DNA of 6,519 bases from Pseudomonadota bacterium. GTDB lineage: Bacteria; Myxococcota; UBA9042; PHBI01. Position numbers and translations under genes: made by a program. Location of the stretch: assembly GCA_005772945.1 (NCBI GenBank), contig SXIE01000155.1, positions 1 to 6,519 of the forward strand, in the 5' to 3' direction. Shown here piece by piece: positions 6,336 through 6,519 of the stretch. The notes below the pieces were generated by a model. It made no database searches and was not told the origin of the DNA. It saw only the letters and a program-made list of their open reading frames with translations. How positions within the stretch are numbered: the first letter of the stretch is position 1; each line of letters starts with the position of its first letter.

Positions 6336-6519
6336 ACGCGCCAAGGCCGCGCGCGAGAAGCGCACGACGACCTCGTCCCCTTTCACCGTGACGGTCCCGC
6401 GCCCGAGCCCGGCCTGCTGATGCCGGCTCCGCAGCTCGGCCACCAGCGCGGCATCGACCTTCTTGGCATGGCGGGCCGCGGGCGCGCGCGCGCGGCGCTC
6501 GACACGCTCGGCGCGCACG
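6321..6519 (-). CDS. C-terminal end of an unidentified protein, 5' part beyond the right edge
   Basis: The minus strand is open from the window edge to a TGA at 6321-6323, about 65 residues. A GTG lies at 6518-6516, but the frame probably continues outside the window, so the true start is unknown. The visible part is an Arg/Ala-rich stretch, a predicted helix (K-K-V-D-A-A-L-V-A-E-L-R), then G-T-V-T-V-K-G-D-E-V-V-V-R-F-S, which looks like two beta strands joined by a turn, and a last short helix A-A-L-A-R-R-F. A basic helix followed by a beta hairpin would suit a small nucleic-acid-binding or dimerisation module, but no family is recognised. It is convergent with the VWA gene, 19 bp between the stop codons. 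Confidence 0.55.
   Translation of the reverse strand, partial: VRAERVERRARAPAARHAKKVDAALVAELRSRHQQAGLGRGTVTVKGDEVVVRFSRAALARRFGV

Noticed and set aside
6321..6519. Possible ParB-type C-terminal domain
   Set aside because: The strand-turn-strand-helix order is loosely similar, but I could not align any diagnostic residues, so it is left unnamed.

Overview
The window is very GC-rich (roughly 70% G+C by eye) with strong G/C preference at third codon positions. Its protein types are typical of Myxococcota or related delta-proteobacterial lineages: Cys-rich lipoproteins with von Willebrand A (VWA) domains, acidic Thr/Glu/Ala linkers behind the lipobox, and VolA/Pla-1-like surface hydrolases. The lineage is inferred from protein style only; no marker gene is present.

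Layout, left to right. (1) 1-107 may be the C-terminal tail of an unidentified plus-strand gene cut by the window edge. (2) 188-847 (+) is a complete glutathione S-transferase-like protein. (3) 823-3285 (-) is an 820-aa lipoprotein with an acidic linker and a probable alpha/beta-hydrolase (lipase/esterase) domain; its 3' end overlaps the 3' end of the GST gene by 25 bp, tail to tail. (4) 3286-3437 is a divergent control region holding overlapping inverted repeats and the only promoter-like A/T-containing patch. (5) 3438-4451 (+) is a 337-aa putative DNA-binding regulator with apparently three successive helix-turn-helix segments. (6) 4448-6301 (+) is a 617-aa Cys-rich VWA lipoprotein whose start overlaps the regulator's stop (ATGA), so the two are very probably co-transcribed and translationally coupled. 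(7) 6321-6519 (-) is the C-terminal end of an unidentified gene that converges on the VWA gene; both stop codons lie inside a composite hairpin.

How the parts may work together. The core is a divergent cluster: a regulator coupled to a disulfide-rich lipoprotein on one side, and a second exported lipoprotein enzyme on the other, sharing one 152-bp control region. An envelope or surface function under control of the 337-aa regulator is a reasonable inference, not a demonstrated one. The flanking GST and the right-edge fragment look unrelated. No tRNA, rRNA, CRISPR array, transposase or attachment site was seen.
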